Below, in pieces: positions 31,659 to 38,708 of a DNA stretch of 41,728 nucleotides. Below the pieces are notes generated by a model. That model had not been told where the DNA came from. It ran no database searches and worked only from the letters and a program-made list of their open reading frames with translations. The stretch spans positions 1 to 41,728 of the forward strand of contig JACQYT010000133.1 of NCBI GenBank assembly GCA_016208085.1. The letters are read 5' to 3'. Position numbers and translations under genes: made by a program. The stretch's first letter is position 1; every line of letters starts with the position of its first letter. The stretch is from Elusimicrobiota bacterium (GTDB lineage: Bacteria > Elusimicrobiota > Elusimicrobia > Elusimicrobiales > UBA9959).

Positions 31659-32864
31659 ATGAAACGTCTGGTAATTTTATGCGACGGCATGGCCGATTAC
31701 CCGGTAAAAGCCCTGGGCGGAAAAACGCCGCTCGCAGCGGCTAAAACTCCGGTGATTGACCGGCTCGCCAGGGAAGGCTCCTGCGGCCTTTTTAACACCA
31801 TCCCCGCCGACCTCCCCGCCGGCTCCGAAGTGGCCAACCTTTCGGTCATGGGCTACGACCCGCGGGAAAATTTCTGCCGGCGCGGGGTGCTTGAGGCGGC
31901 CAGCCTCGGCGTGGAGCTGTCGGATTCGCAACTGGCGCTGCGCTGCAACCTTATCTGGGCGAAGGATGACAAGATCGCCAGCCATTCGGGGGGCGATCTT
32001 TCCCATAAGACAGGCGCGGAAATAATAAAGCTTTTGAACGACAAGCTGGGCGGCAACGGCATCCGATTTTACCAGGGCGCGCACTACCGGCACCTGCTGG
32101 TCATTGACGGCGGCGACTCGCATATAAACTGCCGGCCCCCGCACGATTACATCGGGAGAAACATCGCTGACCTGAAGGTAACGGCTCTTGAGAAGCGTGG
32201 AGAAAAAACGGCGGAAATATTGAACAGGCTTATCGCCGATTCCGCCGCTGTCCTTGCCGAGTTGCCGCTGAACCGGGAGAAAGCCGCGCCCGGCCAAAAA
32301 CGCCCGACCCTTATCTGGCCGTGGGCCGCCGGCGAAAAGCCCCGGATGAAAACGATAAAAGAACTCACGGGCCTCGACGGCGCGGTGATAACCGCCGTGG
32401 ACCTTATAAAGGGGCTGGGCATCTATGCCGGCATGAAGGTTATAGAAGTCGAGGGCGCAACCGGCAATTCCCATACGAATTACGAGGGCAAGGCCGCGGC
32501 GGCCCTGGAGGCGCTGAAAAAATACGATTACGTGTATCTGCACGTGGAAGCGGCGGACGAAGCCGGCCACGACGGGGACCTTAAGCTGAAGATCAGGGTC
32601 ATTGAAGACCTGGACAGCCGGCTGGTGGCGCCCATAATGAAGGGAATAGAAGAAGCGAAGCTGGATATCAGGATAGCCCTGCTGCCGGACCACCCCACCC
32701 CGGTGGAGTCAGGGATACATGTCAAGGACCCGGTGCCCGTGATCTTGTGGGGCAGCGGGGTGCGCCCGGACGCGGTGCGGGAATATAACGAAGAGGAAGC
32801 GAAAAAAGGCGGCCTGGGCCTGATGGACCAAAAGGCCTTTTTTAAGAACTTCTTCGGCGGCTAG
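31659..32864 (+). CDS. iPGM-like protein, probable alternative homoserine kinase
   Basis: 401 residues of the cofactor-independent phosphoglycerate mutase (archaeal ApgM-like) branch of the AlkP superfamily: VILCDGMADYPVKALGGKTP, PAGSEVANLSVMGYDP (Ser position of the catalytic site), HVEAADEAGHDGD and LPDHPTPV. One subfamily of these proteins, found beside threonine synthase, has been proposed to be a non-orthologous homoserine kinase (TIGR02535). The position right after thrC makes that the better guess here; true phosphoglycerate mutase activity is the alternative. No conventional GHMP-type thrB is in the window. There is no Shine-Dalgarno sequence, the minisatellite occupying its place. 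The stop TAG lies within a CTAG repeat end. Confidence 0.82.
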   Translation: MKRLVILCDGMADYPVKALGGKTPLAAAKTPVIDRLAREGSCGLFNTIPADLPAGSEVANLSVMGYDPRENFCRRGVLEAASLGVELSDSQLALRCNLIWAKDDKIASHSGGDLSHKTGAEIIKLLNDKLGGNGIRFYQGAHYRHLLVIDGGDSHINCRPPHDYIGRNIADLKVTALEKRGEKTAEILNRLIADSAAVLAELPLNREKAAPGQKRPTLIWPWAAGEKPRMKTIKELTGLDGAVITAVDLIKGLGIYAGMKVIEVEGATGNSHTNYEGKAAAALEALKKYDYVYLHVEAADEAGHDGDLKLKIRVIEDLDSRLVAPIMKGIEEAKLDIRIALLPDHPTPVESGIHVKDPVPVILWGSGVRPDAVREYNEEEAKKGGLGLMDQKAFFKNFFGG

Positions 32865-32894
32865 TATACGCGGCGTTAAATTCTGATCGGGTTT
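32861..32894. repeat. Solo copy of the 34-bp element arm at the iPGM-like gene's stop
   Basis: 32 of 34 bases match 2595-2628 (begins CTAGTATACGCGGCG). As there, CTAG includes the TAG stop of the preceding gene. No matching right arm is found downstream; a GTAG-stem module follows directly. Confidence 0.7.
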
Positions 32895-32896
32895 GT

Positions 32897-32949
32897 GTAG
32901 TAGCACGCCCCTGGCGTGCCATAAAAGCAGGCCAAGGGCCTGCAACTAC
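32897..32949. repeat. GTAG-stem double-hairpin module B
   Basis: GTAGT (32897-32901) pairs with ACTAC (32945-32949) around two perfect palindromes, GCACGCCcctGGCGTGC and GCAGGCCaagGGCCTGC. Same plan as module A, different palindromes. The GCACGCC palindrome is identical to the first unit at 34260. Confidence 0.65.
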
Positions 32950-32983
32950 TCCGCATTAGGGACTGTCCCCGTAGGAGCTGAAA

Positions 32984-34252
32984 ATGTCAACCAAAACGAT
33001 CGCAAAACTGGAAATTCCGGAAAAAAAGCTTCAGGAGATCAATAAATTCCTGGCCTCCCCCTCCAACGCGCTTACCCGGGATTTTATGAAGGTCATAGCT
33101 AAATACGGGACTATTGAAGAGATCAACGCGAAGGCAGAAAAAGCGCAGAACCTGGACAACCAGCTTTCCGACCTGCGCAGGATAAAATCCCCGTACCTGA
33201 AGGACCTCCGATGGCTGATGAAGGCCAGGGACTCCAGGGCGTTCATCGCCGTGGAAGAATACCGCAAGAGGGAGCTGGGGGCGGATTATAAAAAAGTCCG
33301 GTTCAACGCCGATTTCGCCGTTACGCTGGAAATAAGCGCCCTGCAGTATTTCCCCTGGCTGATAACGGAAGCCGCAAGGGCCATTGAGAAGAAAGAACTG
33401 ATGCCCGGGCGATACATCCGCGTCAGGTTCATGAAAGAGCAGGAAAACCAGCGGGACGGGGAGCTTACGGCCATCGCGGCTGCCATGAATATCATCGGCG
33501 CCAGTTATGTTGAAACTCTGGATACCAAGGGCACCGACGGTGCCAACGTCCACCTGGGCGGGCCGGACACGATAACCGGCTACTTCGGCGGGGTCGGCCA
33601 GCCGAACGATTACGCCCTGAAGTGGGTGGACGAGTTCCTGTATTACTACACCAATTACGGCGTCAGGCAGGTTTTGAATCTCAACCCGGGGACCATTCTT
33701 CTCGGCTATATGATGCACAAACTCGGAATCAACAATGAGTTTAAAATCTCCGTTTTTATGGGAAACGACAATCCGTATTCCGTCCTCTGGACGCTGCTGA
33801 CCGCGAAGCTCTTTTCAAGGGACGACGGCTCGACGCCGCTTATAGGCTTCAACTTCTCCAATTCCGTAAACAACCGGACCATAGAGCTTTCGGCCCAGGT
33901 GCGGGGCGCGCTCAATCTGGAGTCCTGCGTCCGCTTTGAGCACCATATCACGGAAACCTGGAAAGCCATAGTGCGCCAGCCTTATGACAGGACCGCTGAA
34001 CTGGTGGAATTGTGCAAAAAAGTCAAGAATATAGGCGCCAAGCATGAAGGCGGCCCCGTCAAGGTGGAAGAGAAGCGGGAACACCCGTCGAGCATCCTTG
34101 ATTATTTTATTCCCAGAACTGAGGTCATAAGCAAAGGCCTAATGCCCGCGCTGGAGCAGAATTACCTGGACAAGCACGAGGCCATAAATTTAACGGCGGG
34201 CGCCCTTACCAGAGCCGGCATACCCGTAATAGCAGCGACGGCCCTGCATTAA
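32984..34252 (+). CDS. Conserved-looking cytoplasmic protein of unknown function
   Basis: 422 residues, no signal peptide or membrane segment. The start is supported by TAGGAG about 8 bases upstream. Residues 1-100 are helical and charged; the rest has alternating strand/helix character with Gly-rich turns (GTDGANVHLGGPDTITGYFG, VFMGNDNPYSVLWTLLTAKL, GFNFSNSVNNRTIEL), suggesting an enzyme with an alpha/beta barrel-like core. I do not recognise the family. It follows the thrC/iPGM pair but a 34-bp repeat and a hairpin module lie between, so membership in the same transcript is unsure. It is followed by the large gene-free region. Confidence 0.75.
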   Translation: MSTKTIAKLEIPEKKLQEINKFLASPSNALTRDFMKVIAKYGTIEEINAKAEKAQNLDNQLSDLRRIKSPYLKDLRWLMKARDSRAFIAVEEYRKRELGADYKKVRFNADFAVTLEISALQYFPWLITEAARAIEKKELMPGRYIRVRFMKEQENQRDGELTAIAAAMNIIGASYVETLDTKGTDGANVHLGGPDTITGYFGGVGQPNDYALKWVDEFLYYYTNYGVRQVLNLNPGTILLGYMMHKLGINNEFKISVFMGNDNPYSVLWTLLTAKLFSRDDGSTPLIGFNFSNSVNNRTIELSAQVRGALNLESCVRFEHHITETWKAIVRQPYDRTAELVELCKKVKNIGAKHEGGPVKVEEKREHPSSILDYFIPRTEVISKGLMPALEQNYLDKHEAINLTAGALTRAGIPVIAATALH

Positions 34253-34259
34253 CCTGAAA

Positions 34260-34363
34260 GTAGTTGCACGCCCCTGGCGTGCCTGTAGCGGCAAAGCTTG
34301 CTTTGCCCTGTAGCGAGCGATTTGTCAATCGCCTATTTTGTAGCCGCAGAGCGTCAACTCTGC
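34260..34363. repeat. Array of four tandem GTAGY + palindrome modules (module C)
   Basis: Four units follow each other, each with GTAGT or GTAGC and then a palindrome: GCACGCCcctGGCGTGC (34266-34282), GCAAAGCttGCTTTGC (34291-34306), GCGATTtgtcAATCGC (34317-34332) and GCAGAGcgtcaaCTCTGC (34346-34363). The five-base lead is fixed while the palindromes differ completely in sequence but keep 6-7-bp arms and 2-6-base loops. Confidence 0.7.
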
Positions 34364-34377
34364 CAAAAAAGGGGCCA

Positions 34378-34683
34378 TTCGTAAACAATGTGGGATTTAG
34401 TAGTGAAAGTAGTGCTGTGGTCGGGCCGTGAGCGGGACTACCTGTTCCGCCGCGTAGGAAACCCTCTCGTGGTTTTCCTCCGACCCTCGACGAGGGTTGG
34501 AGCCTCCCATCCGCTATGCGGCTCCAGAGCAATCCCGCCCCCGGCCCGCCGGCGGTCTATAATTACAGAAAATCGGACGTACTCAACTGATGAAACGAGA
34601 AATTTACGTCTAACAATAAATTATGTATGTGCTACAACTACTTTTTAACAAAAATAAAAACAAGAGTCCACATTATTTACGAA
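34378..34683. mobile_element. 306-bp inverted-repeat element D1 in the gene-free region
   Basis: TTCGTAAACAATGTGG (34378-34393) and CCACATTATTTACGAA (34668-34683) are inverted copies, 15 of 16. The interior has a GC-rich left part and an AT-rich right part and no convincing gene. It shares TTCGTAAA with the neighbouring element D2. Confidence 0.5.
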
Positions 34684-34696
34684 AGAACCCAAAAAA

Positions 34697-34720
34697 GCAA
34701 AGCTGGTGCTTTGCAGCTAC
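34697..34720. repeat. Single GTAG module in reverse orientation (module F)
   Basis: GCAAAGCtggtGCTTTGC then A and GCTAC; on the minus strand this reads GTAGC-T-palindrome. The palindrome arms match the second unit of module C. Confidence 0.6.
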
Positions 34721-34751
34721 AAAATTTCACAGGCATTTATGGGTAAGCCTA

Positions 34752-34900
34752 TTGATTCATTCGTAAAAAGTCCCAAATGGTAGCCGCAGGCTTTAGCCTG
34801 CGATAAACATGAAACCATTTTCCAACGAGAACACAGGCTCCAAGCCTCGCGACTACCAACACGGTTTTTGCGCAAAATGGACTTTTTACGAGAGAGTCAA
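34752..34900. mobile_element. 149-bp inverted-repeat element D2 containing a GTAG module
   Basis: TCGTAAAAAGTCC (34761-34773) and GGACTTTTTACGA (34879-34891) are perfect 13-bp inverted arms, extended imperfectly outward to 34752 and 34900. Inside, GTAGC (34780) and GACTAC (34851-34856) enclose CGCAGGCtttaGCCTGCG and AGGCTccaAGCCT, the same two-hairpin plan as modules A and B. Confidence 0.6.
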
Positions 34901-34940
34901 TTTTCGGGTCCAAGGGGATGAATTTAAGTGAGCGTAGCGA

Positions 34941-34969
34941 TTGCGATCAGCCTATAAACTCGGTATAAT
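34941..34969 (+). promoter_or_regulatory. Strong sigma-70-type promoter for the structured RNA
   Basis: TTGCGA (34941-34946), a 17-base spacer, and a perfect TATAAT (34964-34969). Start of transcription expected near 34977. The next protein-coding ATG is 466 bases away, with a terminator between, so the promoter appears to serve an RNA. Confidence 0.65.
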
Positions 34970-34976
34970 ATAGCGC

Positions 34977-35282
34977 ATAGGAAGTTTACAAATCATAGGA
35001 GGAAACTCTAACAGAATTTTAAAATTGCTTGTTGGCTGAATCTGCCGACATTTGACTTCAACCGGGACCCTGCATAAGAGCAGGGATAGCTTCCAAGTGA
35101 AATGCTTGGGGCACATTGCACACCGTGTTCGGAGTCGCCGATGTAATCCAGCGCAAGCTGGGTGAAAGGGCGACGATCGTTCCGGGTTAGTGCAATGGCT
35201 TGGGACTGATTGCCGCCCCATTTTTTTGGGGTGCGACAATTTACAGCCCTCTACGGTGAAGTCAGCCGATAGGGGGTTTTTA
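34977..35282 (+). ncRNA. Structured RNA resembling the HEARO/omega RNA of IscB elements, with no IscB
   Basis: About 305 nt between a good promoter and a terminator, with no coding frame. Stems visible: TGTTGGC/GCCGACA; CCCTGCataagaGCAGGG; CCAAGtgaaatgCTTGG; a long-range CATTGCAC (about 35113) with GTGCAATG (about 35190); inside it GTCGCC/GGCGAC enclosing CCAGCgcaaGCTGG; and ATTGcCGCCCC/GGGGtGCGaCAAT. The segments GTGTTCGGAGTCGCC, GACGATCGTTCCGGGTTAG and TGATTGCCGCCCC look to me like conserved parts of HEARO RNA (Rfam RF02033), the guide-bearing RNA of IscB loci. That recognition is from memory. The roughly 300 bases around it encode no HNH protein. tmRNA, RNase P, 6S and SRP signatures are absent. 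Confidence 0.55.
35247..35281 (+). terminator. Intrinsic terminator of the structured RNA
   Basis: CCCTCTA (35247-35253) pairs with TAGGGGG (35270-35276, one wobble), with inner CGG/CCG pairs, followed by TTTTT. It could alternatively be part of the RNA fold itself. Confidence 0.55.
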
Positions 35283-35386
35283 ATTTGTGCGGAAATTATC
35301 CGCGGCGTTGCTCATCCCCGGCCACCCTAAACACCGGTTTTCAGGAAGTTTTTCGAGTACAACGTATTTTTTGTGCCGTCGATGAG

Positions 35387-35416
35387 TTGGTTGTTTTAAA
35401 ACGTAGTTACTTTAAA
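35387..35416 (+). promoter_or_regulatory. Possible promoter for the lipoprotein gene
   Basis: TTGGTT (35387-35392), 18 bases, TTTAAA (35411-35416), 18 bases before the ATG at 35435. The spacer holds the palindrome GTTTTAAAAC. Confidence 0.3.
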
Positions 35417-35434
35417 ACACACAGAGAAAGCTTT

Positions 35435-36454
35435 ATGAAAAATAAAATTCTACGCCTGGCCTCATTCTTCTTTTTTCTGGGCACATGCGGCTGCGCCGGC
35501 ACCGGCAATTTAAACATGTCCGGGAACGAGGCTGAAAAAGCGGCGACTGTTTCGCGGGAAGTGAAATTTACGAACACCCATATAATGGACGCGGGGCGAA
35601 GCGGGTCTTATGCTAATCTGGGCCAGGCTATGAAAGGCGGAAACATAAAAATAAACCCGCGCCTTAAAAACGTAAAGCGCGTCGCCATAGTGGCTTTTGC
35701 CGGCAACATCAAATCCAAAACCAAAACAACATCCGGCGGCGACGGTGTATCTTTCGGCGCCGGTTCGGCGGTTTCAACACAGCTCGTGGCTGACAAGGAT
35801 TTTAAAAAAGGCGTGCTGATCAATATGTACGTCTCTTTTGCCCGGCAGATTTCAAAGCAAACCGGCTGGGTTATCATCCACCCCAAAAACATTTCCGCCA
35901 ACAGTTATTATGCCGGGCTTGATTACGGAGACGTCCCCACGAAAAAGCTGTTCGGTATTTTCGGGCCGTCCTATAAAGCCGCCTGGCAGGGCGTTTCAAC
36001 GCCGGGGCTTAAATATCTCATGCCGCCGGTGTTCGAATGGGGGCCTTTTACCGGCCCCGCGGAAAATCAGACGTTTCTCGGAGGCATAAAACAGATGGGG
36101 AAGATGCTGACGTTCAAAACGGACGCCATGTTCAAGAATAGGGATTTCGACGAATTCGCCATTATAATGGGCAAATTGACCAGGGAACTGAATGTGGACG
36201 CGGTTTTTACCGTCCAAAACGAGGTTGTTTTTGTGCCGGCATTCAGCGGCTGGGGCGTCGAACTGGACGGAATAGCGGCCAACCTCTGGGGCGCCGACGG
36301 CAATGTTTTATGGAGCGGCAAGGTCGAAAAAAACGCGGAAGGCGAATGGACGGTGGACGCTGGCAGCGCGCTGGAGGAAGTGTGGCAGGGGATAGAGAAG
36401 CCGTATAATTTCGTCTGCGAGCTTATGGCGTTGAAATTAAGGAAAGACATATAG
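35435..36454 (+). CDS. Putative lipoprotein of unknown function
   Basis: 339 residues from ATG 35435 (ribosome site AGAGAAAG). A longer upstream frame exists but lacks any signal-peptide sense. The N-terminus MKNKILRLASFFFFLGTC is followed by GCAG, a lipobox-like GC at about residue 21. The rest is mostly beta and Gly-rich with KNVKRVAIVAFAGNIKSK and AIIMGKLTRELNVDAVFTVQ, a pattern like the curli-associated CsgG / GNA1162-type lipoproteins that begin a domain with 'vavl.f'; this likeness is only suggestive. The end has WSGKVEKNAEGEW. The next gene starts 26 bases on, so lipoprotein, large secreted protein and barrel probably form one surface operon. Confidence 0.7.
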   Translation: MKNKILRLASFFFFLGTCGCAGTGNLNMSGNEAEKAATVSREVKFTNTHIMDAGRSGSYANLGQAMKGGNIKINPRLKNVKRVAIVAFAGNIKSKTKTTSGGDGVSFGAGSAVSTQLVADKDFKKGVLINMYVSFARQISKQTGWVIIHPKNISANSYYAGLDYGDVPTKKLFGIFGPSYKAAWQGVSTPGLKYLMPPVFEWGPFTGPAENQTFLGGIKQMGKMLTFKTDAMFKNRDFDEFAIIMGKLTRELNVDAVFTVQNEVVFVPAFSGWGVELDGIAANLWGADGNVLWSGKVEKNAEGEWTVDAGSALEEVWQGIEKPYNFVCELMALKLRKDI

Positions 36455-36479
36455 GCTGCGGAACCGGATTGCGGGTTTT

Positions 36480-38666
36480 ATGAAAAGGGGAAGCCTGTTT
36501 TTTGCAGCGGGGGCCATCGCGCTGGCGGCGCTTGTTTTTCTGCCGCCGGAAAACCTCCATGCCAAAGTCAATTTCGGCAGGATCCAGGCGGTGAAAAACA
36601 AAGTCAGACAATTGAAGGATAAAAAGGAAAACGCCGGGCAAAAAATACAATACAAGCTCGGCCCTCAGACCAAAGTCCTTTCGGCGCAGACGAATTCGTG
36701 CCTTTTTTACGTTTCCCCCGACAGTGCAACCTATAAATACACCCTCCAGGCTTCGGAAATAGCCACCCTGCATCTCGGCAATATCATCCTTTCCACACAG
36801 GGGAGCGGCTATCTGAAAAAAGTCGTATCGCTGGTTAATACCGGCTCGGAATACCAGGTCATGACGACGACTGCCGGGTTAAATGAAGCGTTTGATATGC
36901 TCAACCTGGAGTTTCACAAAACGATCACGCCAGACGACGCGAACGTGCAGTCATTACAGCAGACGGCAGGCATGAACGTGCAGGGGGTGGGCACGAAATT
37001 TAATTTCAGCACGAATACTGTTTTATACGACGCGGACGGTAATCATGCCACCACGAACGACCAGATCACCAGCGGACTGAGTTTCATGTTTGGCATTGAT
37101 GTGGACGTGAAGATAGATATGCCCGACCCGCAGCATTTAAACCAGTTTTATCTGAAAGTTAACACTGAGAAGGAACTGGGATTAACTGTGAGCGCTAAAG
37201 TGGGCGCGAGCGTCACTAAAGAATATCCGCTCTCACCCACGATAAAAGCCCCCATCTGGGCAATGCCGCCGGTTATACTGGAACTTAAGCCTAAATACAT
37301 GATAACGGCGTCCCTAGGGGGAGTGTTTGACGTTGTGGCCTCGGGAACAGATTCCTCATATACCGGCGTGATATGCGACAATAACTGCTTTAACGGCAAT
37401 AACTGGAGAGTGGAAAGCTCCAGTTCATCACATTTCAGCGTGACCAAGGCTTCAGGGAGCGCGGAACTAAGCCTTCAAATGGGGCCGGACGTGGAACTGA
37501 GCGCCAAACTGTGCGATATCATCGGGCCGTTCTTTGATTTGTTCGTCGGCGGCAAAGCCTCGGTGACCACGCCGGTAAACCACTTGCCCTATACGATATC
37601 GCTGGTTGCCGAAGCCAGCGGTGGCATAAAAGCCGAGGTGGACGCCTGGTTTGTCAATGTGACGCTTTTTTCAATAGAGGCCAGTCTGCTGAAATATGAA
37701 TATGTCATTAAAGACGGTGTGCTTTTAAATCAGGCGCCGGCGATATCGGCGGTTTCAGCAAACCCTGCGTCAATATCCACCGGCGCGGCTACGACAGTGA
37801 CGTGCTCGGCCTCCGATTCCGACGGCGACACTTTAACTTACGCCTGGTCCGCGGCAAGCGGGACATTGGTAAAGAATGGTTCACAGGCCACCTGGACCGC
37901 GCCGGCTTCCACCGGCGTATACACGGTTTCCTGCGCGGTTTCCGACAGTTACGGCGGTTCGGTTCAAAAAAGCGCAAGCGTGGTGGTTTCCGCCGCCGTG
38001 AACCACGCACCGGACACGATTGACGACAGCAATATTAAAATTGTTCTCAACCACTCAATAGCAGATATTACAGAACTCAGGTACAAACAAGGTTCAGGTT
38101 ATAATTGGGTTGACAATTATTGGAACGATGCGCAATATGGCGGTCCAATAGGACTTTCTGTTGTTGGTGCGCCGCATGAAACCGCCACCCTTGTCTCCTG
38201 GTCTTCCGGAACGGCTAGTTGTACTTTCAATTACACAACCAACCTTGGGAACAAAACAGTCAGTATCTCCTGGGACGCAAATGGTGTCGAGGTGTTTGTG
38301 GATGCGGTATTAAATCAATCTGCCTTGCTTGGTGGATTTACAAAACCTGGCGGTGATAATACCATGTCCGATTATGCGACTAACTCTATAAGCGCCCCGA
38401 CAATCCATCAATTTACTTATCCAGGCGGATCAACACTGATTTGGAGTGGAACCGCTCAATGGATGGCGCTTTGGGATACCAACTTTTTGGAAGTGTTTGG
38501 TTATAAGACAGATACACCAAGGAGTATGCGATACGGGAATGGAGCATCGGTAGACGGGCCATTTGTGGAATTGCCGGTGGGAGAAAACATCTTTAAACTA
38601 GCGTTGAAAAATAAATCAGGGGCCAACTGGTGGTCTGTTATTCAAGGATTGAACTTAACTCCCTAA
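36480..38666 (+). CDS. Large secreted protein with an Ig/PKD-like domain and a composition break
   Basis: 728 residues, signal peptide about 1-28 (MKRGSLFFAAGAIALAAL). Residues 70-420 are beta-rich and unrecognised. Residues about 425-505 form an Ig/PKD-like domain (NPASISTGAATTVTCSASDS, DTLTYAWSAASG, GVYTVSCAVSD) with a Cys pair. Residues 515-728 form another beta domain rich in Asn, Trp and Tyr (YNWVDNYWNDAQYGG). From about 38030 to the end the DNA becomes much more AT-rich than the upstream part, so this C-terminal module may have been acquired separately. The protein is probably surface-exposed or released. It lies between the lipoprotein and barrel genes. Confidence 0.75.
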   Translation: MKRGSLFFAAGAIALAALVFLPPENLHAKVNFGRIQAVKNKVRQLKDKKENAGQKIQYKLGPQTKVLSAQTNSCLFYVSPDSATYKYTLQASEIATLHLGNIILSTQGSGYLKKVVSLVNTGSEYQVMTTTAGLNEAFDMLNLEFHKTITPDDANVQSLQQTAGMNVQGVGTKFNFSTNTVLYDADGNHATTNDQITSGLSFMFGIDVDVKIDMPDPQHLNQFYLKVNTEKELGLTVSAKVGASVTKEYPLSPTIKAPIWAMPPVILELKPKYMITASLGGVFDVVASGTDSSYTGVICDNNCFNGNNWRVESSSSSHFSVTKASGSAELSLQMGPDVELSAKLCDIIGPFFDLFVGGKASVTTPVNHLPYTISLVAEASGGIKAEVDAWFVNVTLFSIEASLLKYEYVIKDGVLLNQAPAISAVSANPASISTGAATTVTCSASDSDGDTLTYAWSAASGTLVKNGSQATWTAPASTGVYTVSCAVSDSYGGSVQKSASVVVSAAVNHAPDTIDDSNIKIVLNHSIADITELRYKQGSGYNWVDNYWNDAQYGGPIGLSVVGAPHETATLVSWSSGTASCTFNYTTNLGNKTVSISWDANGVEVFVDAVLNQSALLGGFTKPGGDNTMSDYATNSISAPTIHQFTYPGGSTLIWSGTAQWMALWDTNFLEVFGYKTDTPRSMRYGNGASVDGPFVELPVGENIFKLALKNKSGANWWSVIQGLNLTP

Positions 38667-38708
38667 CATGGTGATTTTTATCGGGAGCTTTTTCATAGCG
38701 GAAAGATT

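Noticed and set aside
34388-34648. 86-codon open frame inside element D1
   Set aside because: It starts within the inverted-repeat arm, has no ribosome site, and its composition changes halfway. It looks like chance translation of the repeat.
34977-35282. The structured RNA considered as tmRNA, RNase P RNA, 6S RNA, SRP RNA or a T-box leader
   Set aside because: I could not find the tRNA-like ends of tmRNA, the conserved P4 region of RNase P, the SRP tetraloop segment or a T-box antiterminator sequence; 6S RNA is usually shorter.
35285-35434. 50-residue N-terminal extension of the lipoprotein
   Set aside because: It would place a Cys/Arg-rich stretch before a clear lipoprotein signal peptide; the ATG at 35435 has a ribosome site.
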